Below are positions 10,349 to 18,461 of a stretch of 64,000 nt of DNA, one piece after another. Positions within the stretch are counted from its first letter, which is position 1; every line of letters begins with the position of its first letter. Under the pieces are notes generated by a model. The model ran no database searches. It saw only the letters and a list, made by a program, of their open reading frames with translations, and was not told the origin of the DNA. The translations under genes and the position numbers were made by a program. The stretch covers positions 62,001-126,000 of the forward strand of contig NZ_WEGI01000010.1 of NCBI RefSeq assembly GCF_009604425.1, given 5' to 3'. The DNA is from Nocardia aurantia. GTDB lineage: Bacteria > Actinomycetota > Actinomycetes > Mycobacteriales > Mycobacteriaceae.

Positions 10349-12586
10349 ATGTCCACCGACACCGACTCGACCGTTCCGCCCGCATCCGCGGGCCCACCGG
10401 TGCGGAACGACCGTCTCGCCGAGCTGATCCGCTACGATCTGCCGGCTTCCATCGTGGTTTTCCTTGTCGCGCTGCCGCTTTCGCTCGGCATCGCCGTCGC
10501 CTCCGACGCGCCGATCACCGCCGGGCTGATCGCCGCCGCGGTCGGCGGCATCCTGGCGGGCGTGCTCGGCGGCGCCCCGCTGCAGGTCACCGGACCGGCC
10601 GCCGGGCTCACCGTCGTCGTCGCCGAGGTGATCCACGAATTCGGCTGGAAGACAGCCTGTTTCATCACCGTCGCGGCCGGCGTCCTGCAGATCCTGTTCG
10701 GACTCAGCCGGATCGCCCGCGCGGCGCTGGCCATCGCGCCGGTCGTGGTGCACGCCATGCTCGCGGGCATCGGCGTCACCATCGCGCTGCAGCAGGTACA
10801 CGTACTGCTCGGCGGCGCCTCACACAGCACGGCATGGGAGAACCTCACCGAGTTGCCGGGCCAGTTGCTCGATCTGCGCAGCGGCGACGTGGTGATCGGC
10901 CTCGTGGTCATCGGCATCATGCTCGCCTGGCGATACGTGCCGGGGCCCGTCCGTGCGATCCCGGGGCCGCTGGTGGCCGTGCTGGTCGCCACCCTGCTCG
11001 CCGTGATCGCGCCGGGGGATCCCGCGCGGATCGTCATCGACGGCTCGCTGTTCGACGCGATCGGATTGCCGCAGCTGCCCACCGGCGACTGGAGCGCCGT
11101 GGTCATGGCCGTGCTGACCGTCGCGCTGATCGCCAGCGTGGAGAGCCTGCTGTCGGCGGTGGCCGTGGACAAGATGCACAACCGGGCGCGCGCCGACTTC
11201 GATCGCGAGCTGATCGGCCAGGGCGTGGCGAACACCGCCTCTGGCCTGCTGGGCGGCCTGCCGGTCACCGGCGTGATCGTGCGCAGCGCGACCAACGTGC
11301 AGGCGGGAGCGCGCAGCCGGGCGTCGGCGATTCTGCACGGGGTCTGGATCCTGGTGTTCTCGGTGGCGCTGGTCGGCGTGGTCGAACAGATTCCGAAGGC
11401 CGCGCTGGCCGGGCTGCTCATCGTGATCGGCGTTCAGCTGGTGAAGCTCGCGCACATCCGGACCGCCCGCCGCACCGGCGACCTGGCGGTCTACGCGGTG
11501 ACCATCGCCGGAGTGGTGTTCCTCAACCTGCTCGAAGGCGTGCTGATCGGGCTGGTGCTGGCGTTCGCGCTGCTGCTGTGGCGGGTGGTCCGGGTCCAGG
11601 TGCACGCCGTGCCGGTCGAGGAGACCGGGCGCTGGCTGGTCACCGTCGACGGCACCTGTACCTTCCTGGCCCTGCCACGGCTGACCTCGCGACTGGCCTC
11701 GATACCCGCCGGCGCCGACGTCCAGGTGCAACTGACCGTCGACTTCCTCGACCACGCCGCGACGGAGGCCCTGCACGACTGGGCCCGGCAGCACGAGAAC
11801 ACCGGCGGCACAGTGGAATTCGTGGAGCTCGGCACCGCCCGGATGAGTCACGCGCTGGCCGCCCCGCCGCGCCGCGACCGGGCCCGCGGCCTGCTCGACG
11901 GGCTGCTGGCCCCGCGCGGCGCCCGCGAGCGCGCACCGCGCGACGGCGAGACGATCACCGCGGGGGTCGCGGAGTACCACCGCGGTCACGCGCACCTGGT
12001 GCGGCCGCACCTGGACGATCTGCGCCACGGACAGGACCCGGACTCGTTCTTCCTGACCTGCGCGGACTCCCGGATCGTGCCGAACGTCATCACCTCCAGC
12101 GGGCCCGGTGACCTGTTCACCGTCCGCAACGTCGGCAATCTGGTGCCGGCCGACGGCCGCGATTCCTCGGTCGAGGCCGCGCTGAGCTTCGCCGTGGAAA
12201 AGCTCTCCGTGCGCAACATCGTGGTGTGCGGGCACTCCGGATGCGGTGCGATGCAGGCCCTGCTCAGCGGTATCCGTCCGCCGGGTGGCCTGGGTGACTG
12301 GCTCTCGCACGCCGAGCCCGTGCTGGCCCGCTTCCTGGCCGGGCATCCCGTCGCCGCGGCCGCGGCGACCGCCGGATTCGGTGAAGCCGACCAGTTGAGC
12401 ATGGTGAACGTGGCGATGCAGGTCGAGGCCCTGTACCGGCACCCGACCGTGCGCCGGGCGGCGATGACCCGGGAGCTGGAGGTGTCCGGGCTGTTCTTCG
12501 ACATCGGCACCGCCCGGGTACTGCACATCACGCCGACGGGGATCGCCGAAATCCCTGATCCCGCACCGGAATTCGCCATGCTGTAG
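10349..12586 (+). CDS. SulP-family anion transporter fused to beta-carbonic anhydrase (copy 2)
   Basis: A 745-residue paralogue of the preceding gene, collinear over its whole length: SulP membrane domain, STAS-like segment and C-terminal beta-carbonic anhydrase. All catalytic motifs are kept (CADSRIVPNV, DLFTVRNVGN, VVCGHSGCGAM). The first seven residues (MSTDTDS versus MSTDTDP) and the ribosome binding site are almost identical to copy 1, while the linker between STAS and anhydrase is more divergent. Keeping every zinc ligand and the dyad residues argues that both copies are active. The tandem arrangement with a terminator between looks like duplication of a whole promoter-gene unit. Function as for copy 1: coupling bicarbonate transport and hydration at the membrane. 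Confidence 0.92.
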   Translation: MSTDTDSTVPPASAGPPVRNDRLAELIRYDLPASIVVFLVALPLSLGIAVASDAPITAGLIAAAVGGILAGVLGGAPLQVTGPAAGLTVVVAEVIHEFGWKTACFITVAAGVLQILFGLSRIARAALAIAPVVVHAMLAGIGVTIALQQVHVLLGGASHSTAWENLTELPGQLLDLRSGDVVIGLVVIGIMLAWRYVPGPVRAIPGPLVAVLVATLLAVIAPGDPARIVIDGSLFDAIGLPQLPTGDWSAVVMAVLTVALIASVESLLSAVAVDKMHNRARADFDRELIGQGVANTASGLLGGLPVTGVIVRSATNVQAGARSRASAILHGVWILVFSVALVGVVEQIPKAALAGLLIVIGVQLVKLAHIRTARRTGDLAVYAVTIAGVVFLNLLEGVLIGLVLAFALLLWRVVRVQVHAVPVEETGRWLVTVDGTCTFLALPRLTSRLASIPAGADVQVQLTVDFLDHAATEALHDWARQHENTGGTVEFVELGTARMSHALAAPPRRDRARGLLDGLLAPRGARERAPRDGETITAGVAEYHRGHAHLVRPHLDDLRHGQDPDSFFLTCADSRIVPNVITSSGPGDLFTVRNVGNLVPADGRDSSVEAALSFAVEKLSVRNIVVCGHSGCGAMQALLSGIRPPGGLGDWLSHAEPVLARFLAGHPVAAAAATAGFGEADQLSMVNVAMQVEALYRHPTVRRAAMTRELEVSGLFFDIGTARVLHITPTGIAEIPDPAPEFAML

Positions 12587-12593
12587 TCGTTCG

Positions 12594-12629
12594 CCCCGAG
12601 TCCGCCCGCCGAGTCGGGCGGACTCGGGG
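12594..12629 (+). terminator. Hairpin terminator after SulP-CA copy 2
   Basis: Perfect 15-bp arms CCCCGAGTCCGCCCG (12594-12608) and CGGGCGGACTCGGGG (12615-12629) with a 6-base loop, directly after the stop. The rest of the gap to 12891 holds no gene or motif that I can support. Confidence 0.82.
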
Positions 12630-12891
12630 CTCACCGGGCGAGCCCCACTCGGGGCCGCGGTGTGTGTGAAGCGCGTCCGTGCGCGGGAAATGTGGGTCGG
12701 TAGCGGTGGTGCGGAATCGGACAGGTTCGCGGGCGTGGCGACCGGGCTCGGGGGTTGAGGACGACCTACGCTGGTCGGCGGCCGTCCGCCGCAGCGGGTG
12801 GTGTCGCCCGCGGTGGCGGAAAACTCCTGGCTCGGGCGGACCTGGTCGTGCCAGGCTGGTGGCAGGCGCAACTTCGATGGAGCGGAGTCCG

Positions 12892-13713
12892 ATGGAGATG
12901 GCGGCGGTGTCCGAGACCCTGGTGCCCGGTGTGGCGCTCACCCGGCCGGAGTGGCTGGGGGAGCGGATCGCCGATATGGGCATCTCGTGGGGGACCGGCA
13001 ACTCCCGGGTGTCCGGCACGTTGTGGTGGTGCATGGCCGCCTCCTCGCTGGTCGACCCGATCGCCACCGCCTATGCGGAAAACCGGCCGGCGCCGGATCC
13101 GGCGCTGGAACGACTGGTCTGCGAGGTGCGTCCGGACGGGGGCATCGAGCGGGTGTTCCCCGGTCCGGCGGGTACGCCAGGATCGGCGGACGGTGCCCGC
13201 ACGGCGGGTGGCCATGTCGCGAACAGGGCCCGTGTGGCAGGTGAGCCCGTGGACGACAGCGCCTGTGCGACAGGTGAATTCGTAGCCGGGATCACCCGCT
13301 CGACAGGTGGATTCGTGGCTGTCGAACCGTCGGCGGACGCAGCGCGCGGCGGTGCCGGCGCTGAGCCGGACAGTGCCGGGGCGAGGTTGCGCGAGACGCT
13401 GGGCCGCATCATCCCGGTGGTCGCCGAGGTGTCCGGGGCGGGGGTGCCGTCGCTGTGGGCGATCGTCGCCGACGCCATCGGCAACCGGGCCCTCGACGCC
13501 GGTGCGCCGGAGGCGGGGGCGACGCTGGCCGGTGAGGTCGCGGGGCAACTTCCGGTGCCGCGGTTCACCGATGTCGGTGGGCGTACCTTCGTGCGGCGCG
13601 TCTCGTGCTGCCTGGTGTACGAGGTGCCGGGCTGCCGGATGTGCACCAGCTGCCCGAAACGGCCTGCCGCGCAGCGGCTGGAACTGCTCACGGAGCTGGC
13701 CACGCGCGGCTGA
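12892..13713 (+). CDS. FhuF-like (2Fe-2S)-binding protein with an internal 11-residue repeat
   Basis: A 273-residue protein whose C-terminus carries the cysteine cluster SCCLVYEVPGCRMCTSCPKRP (C238, C239, C248, C251, C254), typical of FhuF-type ferric-siderophore reductases that coordinate a 2Fe-2S cluster. The N-terminal half (LGERIADMGISWGTGNSRVSGTLWWCMAASSLV) also fits that family. Residues about 105-148 are four 11-residue repeats of the pattern [AT]-G-x-x-V, probably a flexible insertion. Starts compete at 12877, 12892 and 12898; 12892 has GGAG four bases upstream, 12898 has the better spacing. It stands alone before thrS. Likely role is reductive iron release from siderophores in the cytoplasm; no siderophore genes are adjacent, so this rests on the cysteine motif. 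Confidence 0.75.
   Translation: MEMAAVSETLVPGVALTRPEWLGERIADMGISWGTGNSRVSGTLWWCMAASSLVDPIATAYAENRPAPDPALERLVCEVRPDGGIERVFPGPAGTPGSADGARTAGGHVANRARVAGEPVDDSACATGEFVAGITRSTGGFVAVEPSADAARGGAGAEPDSAGARLRETLGRIIPVVAEVSGAGVPSLWAIVADAIGNRALDAGAPEAGATLAGEVAGQLPVPRFTDVGGRTFVRRVSCCLVYEVPGCRMCTSCPKRPAAQRLELLTELATRG
13204..13335 (+). repeat. 33-bp in-frame tandem repeat, four copies
   Basis: Units start at 13204, 13237, 13270 and 13303 and encode AGGHVANRARV, AGEPVDDSACA, TGEFVAGITRS and TGGFVAVEPSA. The copies are diverged but the anchor GCAGGTGa/gatt-GTGG is recognisable. The array lies wholly inside the FhuF-like gene. Confidence 0.75.
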
Positions 13714-13924
13714 CCATCGGATCCCCGCCCCGCAGCGGTGTTTCGCTGGGCCGAGGTGTGCGAGATGCGGTCCATCGACGCATCCGTCGTAGGCGCCGGA
13801 TAGCATGGTCGCGCCGGACCGATATACCACCGGCAGGGCCCTCATCGGGCCCGTCCGGACGGGTCACCACCCGTCCTACCATGCGGGCAGCCGCCCGCCC
13901 GAGACTGCCAAGGAGAGCGCAGCC

Positions 13925-15979
13925 GTGACCACCTCAGCCCGCACCACCCCAGCCGCCCTCGTTCGGGTGCCGGCCGGGACGACGGCGGGCGCCGCGCTGC
14001 GCGAGGCAGAACTGCCGAACAAGGGCCCCGACGCGGTGATCGTCGTCCGCGATCCGGAGGGCAACCTCAAGGATCTGTCCTGGACCCCGGAGACCGACGT
14101 CGACGTCGAGCCGATCGCCGCCGGTTCCCCGGACGGCCGCAACGTCATCCGGCACTCCACCGCACATGTGCTGGCCCAGGCCGTGCAGCAGGAGTTCCCG
14201 GGCGCCCGGCTGGGCATCGGCCCGTTCATCAAGGACGGCTTCTACTACGACTTCCAGGTCGACCGCCCCTTCACCCCCGAGGATCTGGCCAAGCTGGAGT
14301 CCCGGATGAAGAAGATCATCAAAGGCGCGCAACGGTTCTCGCGCCGCGTGGTCGATGTCGAGGAGGCCCGGGTCGAGCTGGCGAAGGAGCCGTTCAAGCT
14401 CGAACTGATCTCCGACAAGTCCGGTATCGACGATCCCGAGGTCATGGAGGTCGGCGGCAACGAACTGACCATCTACGACAACCTCGACCCGCGCACCGGC
14501 GAGCGGATCTGGGCCGATCTGTGCCGCGGCCCGCACTGCCCGACCACCAAGTACATCCCGGCCTTCAAACTGACCCGCAGCTCCGCCGCCTACTGGCGCG
14601 GCGACCAGGACCGCGAGGGCCTGCAGCGTGTCTACGGCACCGCCTGGGAGTCGCCGGAGGCGCAGGACGAGTACCTGGCCATGCTGGCGGAGGCCGAGAA
14701 GCGCGACCATCGCAAGCTCGGCCTGGAGCTGGACCTGTTCTCCTTCCCGGACGAGCTGGGTTCGGGCCTGCCGGTGTTCCACCCCAAGGGCGGCATCATC
14801 CGCAAGGAGATGGAGGACTACTCGCGGCAGCGCCACGTCGAGGGCGGCTACGAGTTCGTCAACACCCCGCACCTCACCAAGGCGCATCTGTTCGAGACCT
14901 CCAAGCACCTCGAGTGGTACGCCGACGGCATGTTCCCGCCCATGCACCTGGACGCGGAGTACAACGAGGACGGCACGGTCCGCAAGCCCGGCCAGGACTA
15001 CTACGTCAAGCCGATGAACTGCCCGATGCACAACCTGATCTACCGGTCCCGCGGCCGGTCGTACCGGGAACTGCCGCTGCGGCTGTTCGAGTTCGGCTCG
15101 GTGTACCGGTACGAGAAGTCCGGCGTGGTGCACGGCCTGACCCGCGCCCGCGGCTTCACCCAGGACGATTCGCACATCTACTGCACCCAGGAGCAGGTGC
15201 AGGAGGAACTGACCACCATCCTGAACTTCGTCCTCGACCTGCTGAAGGACTACGGCCTCGACGACTTCTACCTGGAGTTGTCGACCAAGGATCCGAAGAA
15301 GTACGTCGGCGCCGACGACGTCTGGGAGGAGGCGACCGAGACCCTGCGGCAGGTCGCCGAGGCGTCGGGCCTGCAACTGGTGCCGGATCCGGGCGGGGCC
15401 GCGTTCTACGGCCCGAAGATCTCCGTGCAGGCGAAGGACGCGCTCGGTCGCACCTGGCAGATGTCGACCATCCAGCTGGACTTCTTCGAGCCGGAGCTGT
15501 TCGAGCTGGAGTACACCGCCAACGACGGCACCAAGAAGCGCCCGGTGATGATCCACCGCGCGCTGTTCGGGTCCATCGAGCGGTTCTTCGGCGTGCTCAC
15601 CGAGCACTACGCGGGCGCCTTCCCGGCCTGGCTGGCCCCGGCGCAGGTCGTCGCCATCCCGGTGGCCGACACCTTCGTGCCGCATCTGGAGCAGGTGGTG
15701 GCGCGGTTGAAGGCCGCGGGCGTGCGGGCCGAGGTCGACCGCAGCGACGACCGGATGCAGAAGAAGATCTTCAACCACACCGCGCAGAAGGTGCCGTTCA
15801 TGCTGCTGGCCGGCGAGCGCGATGTCGCCGCCGGCGCGGTCAGCTTCCGATTCCGCGACGGCACCCAGGTCAACGGTGTGCCGGTCGCCGATGCGGTGGC
15901 CACTGTGGTGGACTGGATCGGGCGGCGGGAGAACGCCTCGCCCACCGCGGAGGGCTTCGAGATCCGGAAGGGTTCCTGA
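13925..15979 (+). CDS. thrS: Threonyl-tRNA synthetase
   Basis: A 684-residue class II aminoacyl-tRNA synthetase. A TGS domain occupies about 10-70 ([18 protein letters not shown]). The editing domain has [12 protein letters not shown], then the catalytic core ([58 protein letters not shown]), then a C-terminal anticodon-binding domain. The start is the GTG at 13925, with AAGGAG ending 9 bases upstream; a longer frame to 13805 lacks homology. Length matches mycobacterial ThrS. It opens the block thrS-HIT-pgsA-patA-pimA, as in M. tuberculosis (Rv2614c onwards). I looked for a T-box in the 211-bp upstream gap and saw no conserved TGGNACCGCG element. Confidence 0.97.
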   Translation: MTTSARTTPAALVRVPAGTTAGAALREAELPNKGPDAVIVVRDPEGNLKDLSWTPETDVDVEPIAAGSPDGRNVIRHSTAHVLAQAVQQEFPGARLGIGPFIKDGFYYDFQVDRPFTPEDLAKLESRMKKIIKGAQRFSRRVVDVEEARVELAKEPFKLELISDKSGIDDPEVMEVGGNELTIYDNLDPRTGERIWADLCRGPHCPTTKYIPAFKLTRSSAAYWRGDQDREGLQRVYGTAWESPEAQDEYLAMLAEAEKRDHRKLGLELDLFSFPDELGSGLPVFHPKGGIIRKEMEDYSRQRHVEGGYEFVNTPHLTKAHLFETSKHLEWYADGMFPPMHLDAEYNEDGTVRKPGQDYYVKPMNCPMHNLIYRSRGRSYRELPLRLFEFGSVYRYEKSGVVHGLTRARGFTQDDSHIYCTQEQVQEELTTILNFVLDLLKDYGLDDFYLELSTKDPKKYVGADDVWEEATETLRQVAEASGLQLVPDPGGAAFYGPKISVQAKDALGRTWQMSTIQLDFFEPELFELEYTANDGTKKRPVMIHRALFGSIERFFGVLTEHYAGAFPAWLAPAQVVAIPVADTFVPHLEQVVARLKAAGVRAEVDRSDDRMQKKIFNHTAQKVPFMLLAGERDVAAGAVSFRFRDGTQVNGVPVADAVATVVDWIGRRENASPTAEGFEIRKGS

Positions 15980-16008
15980 ATGACCGCCCGCCGGACACAG
16001 GATGGGGT

Positions 16009-16629
16009 ATGAGCGAGCGCACTGTGGAAGAGGCTGCCGCCCGGGCCGATTCGGCCGCGGGGTCGGCCGGGAGCATCGTCGACCGGGGCGTCGGCGAACC
16101 GGATCGGTTGCAGCGGTTGTGGACTCCCTATCGGATGTCGTACATCGCCGGTGCGATCACCGAGCGTGAGGTCGAAAACGGGGAACCGGCGGGCGATTCG
16201 GTCAAGTCCGGGCATCCGTTCATCGAGATCCCGAAGATGTCCGACGAGGACGGTCTGGTGATCGCGCGCGGGCAGTGGGTGTACGCGGTGCTGAACCTGT
16301 ATCCGTACAACCCCGGTCACATGATGGTGGTGCCGTACCGCCGCGTCGCCGACCTCGAGGATCTCACCCTCGAGGAGAGCATCGAGCTGATGGCCTTCAC
16401 CCAGCAGGCGATCCGGGTGATGAAGAAGGTGTCGCACCCGGCCGGCTTCAACGTCGGCCTGAACCTCGGCGGGGTGGCCGGCGGCTCGCTGGCCGACCAC
16501 CTGCATCAGCACATCGTCCCGCGCTGGGGCGGCGACGCGAACTTCATCACCGTCGTCGGCGGGGTGAAGGTGATGCCGCAATTGCTGCGCGAGACCCGGG
16601 CGCTGCTCGCGGAAGCCTGGGAGGCGTAG
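16009..16629 (+). CDS. HIT-family hydrolase/phosphorylase (Rv2613c type)
   Basis: A 206-residue histidine-triad protein. The HxHxH motif is HLHQH at 164-168, preceded by FNVGLNLGGVAGGSLADH, and NPGHMMVVPYRRV sits at 101-113. The mycobacterial homologue acts as a diadenosine tetraphosphate phosphorylase, so Ap4A cleavage is the likely activity (family knowledge). The first 40 residues are Ala-rich and poorly conserved. ATG at 16009 gives this length and lies 29 bases after the thrS stop. The last two codons and TAG stop are part of a 75-bp tandem repeat that separates this gene from pgsA. Confidence 0.92.
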   Translation: MSERTVEEAAARADSAAGSAGSIVDRGVGEPDRLQRLWTPYRMSYIAGAITEREVENGEPAGDSVKSGHPFIEIPKMSDEDGLVIARGQWVYAVLNLYPYNPGHMMVVPYRRVADLEDLTLEESIELMAFTQQAIRVMKKVSHPAGFNVGLNLGGVAGGSLADHLHQHIVPRWGGDANFITVVGGVKVMPQLLRETRALLAEAWEA

Positions 16630-16704
16630 ATGGGCTATTCTCGCGCAGCCTGCCCGTCGGAGCCGACCGGGTGCGGGTGTCCCGCAGAAGCACAGGAGGC
16701 GTAG
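16630..16704 (+). CDS. Candidate 24-aa small protein, repeat copy 1
   Basis: ATG directly follows the HIT stop (TAGATG), with GGGAGG five bases before the ATG. The peptide begins MGYSRAACPSEPTGCGCP and ends AEAQEA, with three cysteines, and stops with TAG abutting the next ATG. No family is recognised. Coding potential rests on the ribosome binding site, the stop-start coupling and exact preservation of frame in both copies; two copies of one recent repeat are weak evidence of selection. Confidence 0.4.
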   Translation: MGYSRAACPSEPTGCGCPAEAQEA

Positions 16705-16779
16705 ATGGGCTATTCTCGCGCAGCCTGCCCGTCGGAGCCGACCGGGTGCGGATGTCCCGCAGAAGCACAGGAGGCGTAG
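16705..16779 (+). CDS. Candidate 24-aa small protein, repeat copy 2
   Basis: Encodes the same peptide as copy 1; the only base difference (GGG to GGA) is silent for glycine. AGGAGG lies five bases before the ATG. Its TAG stop overlaps the GTG start of pgsA (TAGTG), so if translated it would feed ribosomes into pgsA. It may be a translated coupling leader rather than a functional peptide. Confidence 0.4.
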   Translation: MGYSRAACPSEPTGCGCPAEAQEA

Positions 16780-17450
16780 TGCTGAGCTTCTTCGGCCGCG
16801 AGACCTTCGCCAAGGCGACCGCGCCGCTGGGCCGGGCGCTGGTCGGCACCGGGCTCACCCCGGACACGATGACGCTGATCGGCACCACCGCCTCCATCGT
16901 CGCCGCGGTGACGCTGTTCCCGACCGATCACCTGTTCTGGGGAACGATGGTGATCTGGTTGTTCGTCATGTTCGACATGCTCGACGGGGCGATGGCCCGC
17001 GCGCGCGGCGGCGGCACGCGCTACGGCGCGGTGCTGGACGCCACCTGCGACCGGGTGGCCGACGGCGCGATCTTCGCCTCGCTGGCCTGGTGGTCGGTGT
17101 ACCACGAGCACAGCAAGCAGCTGTTCGTGGCGACGCTGGTGGTGCTGGTCACCTCGCAGGTCATCTCGTACGCGAAGGCGCGGGCCGAGGCCAGCGGACT
17201 GTCCGCCGACGGCGGCCTGATCGAGCGCCCGGACCGGTTGGTGATCGTGCTCGTCGGCGCCGGATTCACCGGTATCGGCGGCTATTTCGGCATCGAGTGG
17301 CTGACCTACGCGGTCTACGTGGCGATGTACATCCTGGCCGTGCTCAGCATCGTCACCGTGTTCCAGCGGGTGCTGGCAGTGCGGAATTCGGCGGGCGCGC
17401 GCGAGGTGATCGCCCCTGTGGGCAAAGTCGAGCCCGGGCCCACGAACTAG
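16779..17450 (+). CDS. pgsA: CDP-diacylglycerol-dependent phosphatidylinositol (phosphate) synthase
   Basis: A 223-residue membrane protein with the CDP-alcohol phosphotransferase signature spanning D66 to D91 (DMLDGAMARARGGG, then TRYGAVLDATCD) and about six membrane helices. It makes phosphatidylinositol phosphate, the lipid anchor of PI mannosides, lipomannan and LAM. Orthologue of mycobacterial Rv2612c. The GTG at 16779 overlaps the stop of the preceding repeat unit and matches the homology start (LSFFGRETF). An in-frame ATG at 16752, created by the single base that differs between the two 75-bp repeats, would add nine residues (MSRRSTGGV). AGGAGG four bases upstream favours the GTG. Confidence 0.95.
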   Translation: MLSFFGRETFAKATAPLGRALVGTGLTPDTMTLIGTTASIVAAVTLFPTDHLFWGTMVIWLFVMFDMLDGAMARARGGGTRYGAVLDATCDRVADGAIFASLAWWSVYHEHSKQLFVATLVVLVTSQVISYAKARAEASGLSADGGLIERPDRLVIVLVGAGFTGIGGYFGIEWLTYAVYVAMYILAVLSIVTVFQRVLAVRNSAGAREVIAPVGKVEPGPTN

Positions 17451-17459
17451 GCGGCGGCG

Positions 17460-18461
17460 ATGATGGATATGAAAGCCGCGCTGACCGATCGAGCGTACGC
17501 GGCCGGATGGCGGCTGGTCCGGGGACTGCCGGAGAACACCGCGCGCCGGGTGTTCGATACGGGTGGCACCTGGGCGGGCCGCCGGGCCAATCGGGCAGCG
17601 CACCGGGGCGCGCCGAATCAATTGCGCCGCAACCTCTCCCGAGTGCTCGGCGTCGCACCGGCGGCGGTGCCCGACGAGTTGATCACGGCGAGTATGCGTT
17701 CCTACGCGCGGTACTGGCGAGAGGCGTTCCGGCTGCCGTCGATGGACCACGCGGCGATCACCGCCCCGGACCGGATGCCGCCGGTGCAGAACATCGAACG
17801 GCTGGATGTGGCGCTGGCGGCCGGTCGCGGGGGGATCTTCGTACTCCCGCACTCCGGCAACTGGGATATGGCCGGGCTGTGGCTGGTACAGCACTACGGC
17901 ACGTTCTCGACGGTCGCCGAGCGACTGCGCCCGGAATCGCTGTTCCGGCGCTTCGTGTCCTATCGGGAGAGCCTCGGTTTCGAGGTCTTCCCGCTGACCG
18001 GTGGTGAGCAGCCGCCGTTCGCGCAACTGGCCGAGCGGCTGCGCGCGAATCAGGTGATCTGCCTGCTGGGGGAGCGGGACCTCACCGGAAAAGGGGTGCC
18101 GGTGAACTTCTTCGGTGAGCGGACCTGGATGCCCGCCGGCGCCGCGAAGCTGGCCGTCGACACCGGTGCGGCGCTGCTGCCGGTGCACGCCTGGTTCACG
18201 GAGGTCGACGACCGGGAGGGCTGGGCCGTGAAGGTCGATCCCGAGGTCGACGTGTCCGGCGGTATCGAGGCCGCGACCCAGACACTGGCGGACCGGTTCG
18301 CCGCGAACATCGCCGAGCATCCGGCCGATTGGCACATGTTGCAACCGCTGTGGGAGAGCGATCTGTCGGCCGAACGCCGCGCCCGCATCGCCACCGCGCA
18401 GGCGCAGCGCACGCCGTCGCCGCGGAATCCGGCCGACATCGCGGGAGACGAACAGCGATGA
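17460..18461 (+). CDS. patA: Phosphatidylinositol mannoside acyltransferase
   Basis: A 333-residue member of the HtrB/LpxL-type acyltransferase family with the catalytic motif HSGNWD at 131-136 and a downstream LLGERDLTGKGVPVNFFG block. The orthologue Rv2611c (PatA) transfers a palmitoyl group to the mannose of PIM at the inner face of the plasma membrane. It lies 9 bases after pgsA and overlaps pimA by four bases (ATGA), so the three are translationally linked. ATG at 17460 is the first of two near-adjacent Met codons; the start at 17466 is nearly equivalent. Confidence 0.93.
   Translation: MMDMKAALTDRAYAAGWRLVRGLPENTARRVFDTGGTWAGRRANRAAHRGAPNQLRRNLSRVLGVAPAAVPDELITASMRSYARYWREAFRLPSMDHAAITAPDRMPPVQNIERLDVALAAGRGGIFVLPHSGNWDMAGLWLVQHYGTFSTVAERLRPESLFRRFVSYRESLGFEVFPLTGGEQPPFAQLAERLRANQVICLLGERDLTGKGVPVNFFGERTWMPAGAAKLAVDTGAALLPVHAWFTEVDDREGWAVKVDPEVDVSGGIEAATQTLADRFAANIAEHPADWHMLQPLWESDLSAERRARIATAQAQRTPSPRNPADIAGDEQR

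Larger units (their letters stand above)
16621..16779 (+). repeat. 75-bp tandem direct repeat between the HIT gene and pgsA
   Basis: Unit 1 spans 16621-16695 and unit 2 16696-16770, with a 9-base start of a third unit (GAGGCGTAG) at 16771-16779. The two full units differ by one base (G at 16677, A at 16752). Each begins with GAGGCGTAG, so each supplies a GGAGG ribosome binding site, a TAG stop and a new start codon. Short hairpins are visible inside each unit (TGCGGG/CCCGCA in unit 1; CCGTCGG near CCGACCGG in both). Confidence 0.95.

Noticed and set aside
13714-13924. T-box riboswitch upstream of thrS
   Set aside because: No TGGNACCGCG-like antiterminator or specifier stem was seen in the gap; only an ordinary AAGGAG site and a possible TAGCAT -10.
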